Shown here one piece after another: positions 5,590 through 6,712 of a stretch of DNA of 6,712 bases. Source of the stretch: Eubacterium sp. (GTDB taxonomy: Bacteria; Bacillota; Clostridia; Oscillospirales; Acutalibacteraceae); the NCBI GenBank assembly GCA_029059925.1, contig JAIDVA010000092.1:1-6712 (forward strand), in the 5' to 3' direction. The notes under the pieces are model-generated. The model was not told the DNA's origin. It did no database searches and worked only from the letters and a program-made list of their open reading frames with translations. The position numbers and the translations under genes are program-made. Numbering within the stretch: position 1 is the stretch's first letter; every line of letters starts with the position of its first letter.

Positions 5590-6712
5590 ATGAAAAAATT
5601 AATTATATTTATTCTGTCGTTCTGTATGTTTATCAGCGTTCCATCAACAATCTTTGCCCAAGAGGAAAACAAAAAAGAAGAAATTAAGGTTAAATCGAGC
5701 ATTCTTATGTGTATGGACACGGGTGATATTATTAAAGAGGAAAATGCCTATGAGCACCTTTCGCCTGCGTCTGTAACAAAGATTATGAGCATTTTGCTCA
5801 TAATGGAAGCTATTGACAGCGGAAAAATCGGTCTGGATGACATGGTAGCTGCCAGTGAGAATGCTGTTTCCAAGGGCGGATCTCAGATCTGGCTTGAGGT
5901 TGGCGAAATGATGAGCGTTAATGATTTGTTAAAAGCTGTTGTTATTTCATCAGCTAATGATGCCTGCACGCTTTTAAGCGAATATGTTGCCGGCAGCGAT
6001 ACTGCATTTGTAAGTATGATGAATGATAAAGTAAAGGAATTAGGCTTGAAGGACAGTAATTTTGAAAACTGCACGGGACTTGATGATAATGTGACAAATC
6101 ATTATTCCTGCGCTTATGACCTTGCAGTAATTGCCAGAGAGGTTATGAAATATGATATTGTGAAAAACTACTCAACTGTATGGCTTGATTCACTGCGTGG
6201 TGGGGAAACAGAGCTTAACAATACAAATAAGCTGGTCAACAAATATAATGGTATAACCGGACTGAAAACGGGTACAACATCTAATGCAGGTTTTTGCCTT
6301 TGTGCCACTGCTGAAAGAGATGGTATGAGTCTTGTCTCTGTTGTTTTGGGCGCTGATACAAGCGATGACAGATTCGATATGTCAACTCAGCTGCTTGATT
6401 TTGGATTTGCAAATTATAAGCTCAGCAAAATTAATCTTGATATTGATCAAATAACTTCCGTTAAAATTAAGAACGGAACGGTAAAAAGTACTGTACCGAT
6501 AGCTAATAATTCTGACAGTATTCTTGTAAATAAAAGTTCCGGTGAGTTTGAATACGAATATAAAGTCAAGGAAAGTGTTGAGGCGCCTGTCAGAAAAGGA
6601 GATACATTAGGTGAAGTGCTTGTTATGAATGGTAATGAGCAGGTAGCTTCTATTGCACTTGTCGCAGAATGTGATGTTAAAACTGTTACGTTTTCTTATA
6701 TATTTAATGAAC
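5590..6712 (+). CDS. D-alanyl-D-alanine carboxypeptidase, DacF/PBP5-like (3' partial)
   Basis: Secreted serine DD-carboxypeptidase (peptidase family S11) that removes the terminal D-Ala from peptidoglycan pentapeptides and so limits cross-linking. The reading frame runs from the ATG at 5590 to the window edge without a stop: 374 codons plus one base. Residues 1-23 are a Sec signal peptide (MKKL, hydrophobic core, likely cleavage after IFA). The three active-site motifs are present: SVTK at 61-64 (nucleophile Ser61, Lys64), SAN at 121-123, and KTG at 226-228 within GLKTGTT. From about 280 a PBP5-type C-terminal beta domain is visible, including APVRKGDTLGEV (332-343). Only the C-terminal membrane anchor and stop should be missing, given a usual length of about 380-400. 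The Shine-Dalgarno is weak (GGTGA at 5581-5585, 4 nt from ATG). It is divergent from mtaB with 87 bp between starts. DacF, DacA and DacB cannot be told apart from sequence alone. Confidence 0.93.
   Translation, partial: MKKLIIFILSFCMFISVPSTIFAQEENKKEEIKVKSSILMCMDTGDIIKEENAYEHLSPASVTKIMSILLIMEAIDSGKIGLDDMVAASENAVSKGGSQIWLEVGEMMSVNDLLKAVVISSANDACTLLSEYVAGSDTAFVSMMNDKVKELGLKDSNFENCTGLDDNVTNHYSCAYDLAVIAREVMKYDIVKNYSTVWLDSLRGGETELNNTNKLVNKYNGITGLKTGTTSNAGFCLCATAERDGMSLVSVVLGADTSDDRFDMSTQLLDFGFANYKLSKINLDIDQITSVKIKNGTVKSTVPIANNSDSILVNKSSGEFEYEYKVKESVEAPVRKGDTLGEVLVMNGNEQVASIALVAECDVKTVTFSYIFNE

Noticed and set aside
5883..6074. 63-residue minus-strand frame inside the carboxypeptidase gene
   Set aside because: Antisense to the SAN-motif region of a clear S11 peptidase; Ser/Leu/Ile-rich composition typical of a shadow frame.

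Overview
The window is AT-rich (G+C in the 30s percent by eye). It carries stage IV sporulation protein A (SpoIVA) next to a DUF3794/LysM protein of the SipL/SpoVID functional class, so it comes from an endospore-forming Firmicute. SipL-type partners of SpoIVA are a clostridial trait (Bacilli use SpoVID), so I infer class Clostridia, plausibly an uncultured gut lineage. The genus cannot be read from this sequence.

Layout. (1) Positions 2-2379, plus strand: the 3' part of a sipL-like gene followed after 8 nt by a complete spoIVA. Together they should form a spore-coat basement-layer operon whose promoter lies left of the window. (2) Positions 2417-3000, minus strand: two small genes with a 4-nt ATGA overlap, a zinc-ribbon protein then a DUF1294 membrane protein, ending in a short hairpin/U-tract terminator. 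(3) Positions 3068-4249, plus strand: a lipoprotein of the glycoside-hydrolase-like GHL10/YngK family, with a GTG start and a good Shine-Dalgarno. (4) Positions 4219-5502, minus strand: mtaB, the tRNA ms2t6A37 methylthiotransferase, whose 3' end overlaps the lipoprotein gene by 31 bp tail to tail. (5) Position 5590 to the right edge, plus strand: a secreted D-alanyl-D-alanine carboxypeptidase (DacF/PBP5-like, peptidase family S11), cut off by the window end but nearly full length.

How they fit together. SpoIVA is an ATPase that polymerises on the forespore surface, and a SipL-type protein tethers to it through a LysM-like C-terminal domain, so the first two genes should act in one complex. 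The GHL10 lipoprotein and the carboxypeptidase are envelope/cell-wall proteins. mtaB is translational housekeeping. The zinc-ribbon/DUF1294 pair has no known function. All gaps between genes are under 100 bp, and I saw no RNA gene, mobile element, CRISPR array or phage signature.

No clearly new biological system is present. The points most worth a second look are the sipL-spoIVA linkage, the convergent overlap of the lipoprotein gene and mtaB, a palindrome straddling the mtaB -10 element, and the small coupled zinc-ribbon/DUF1294 pair.
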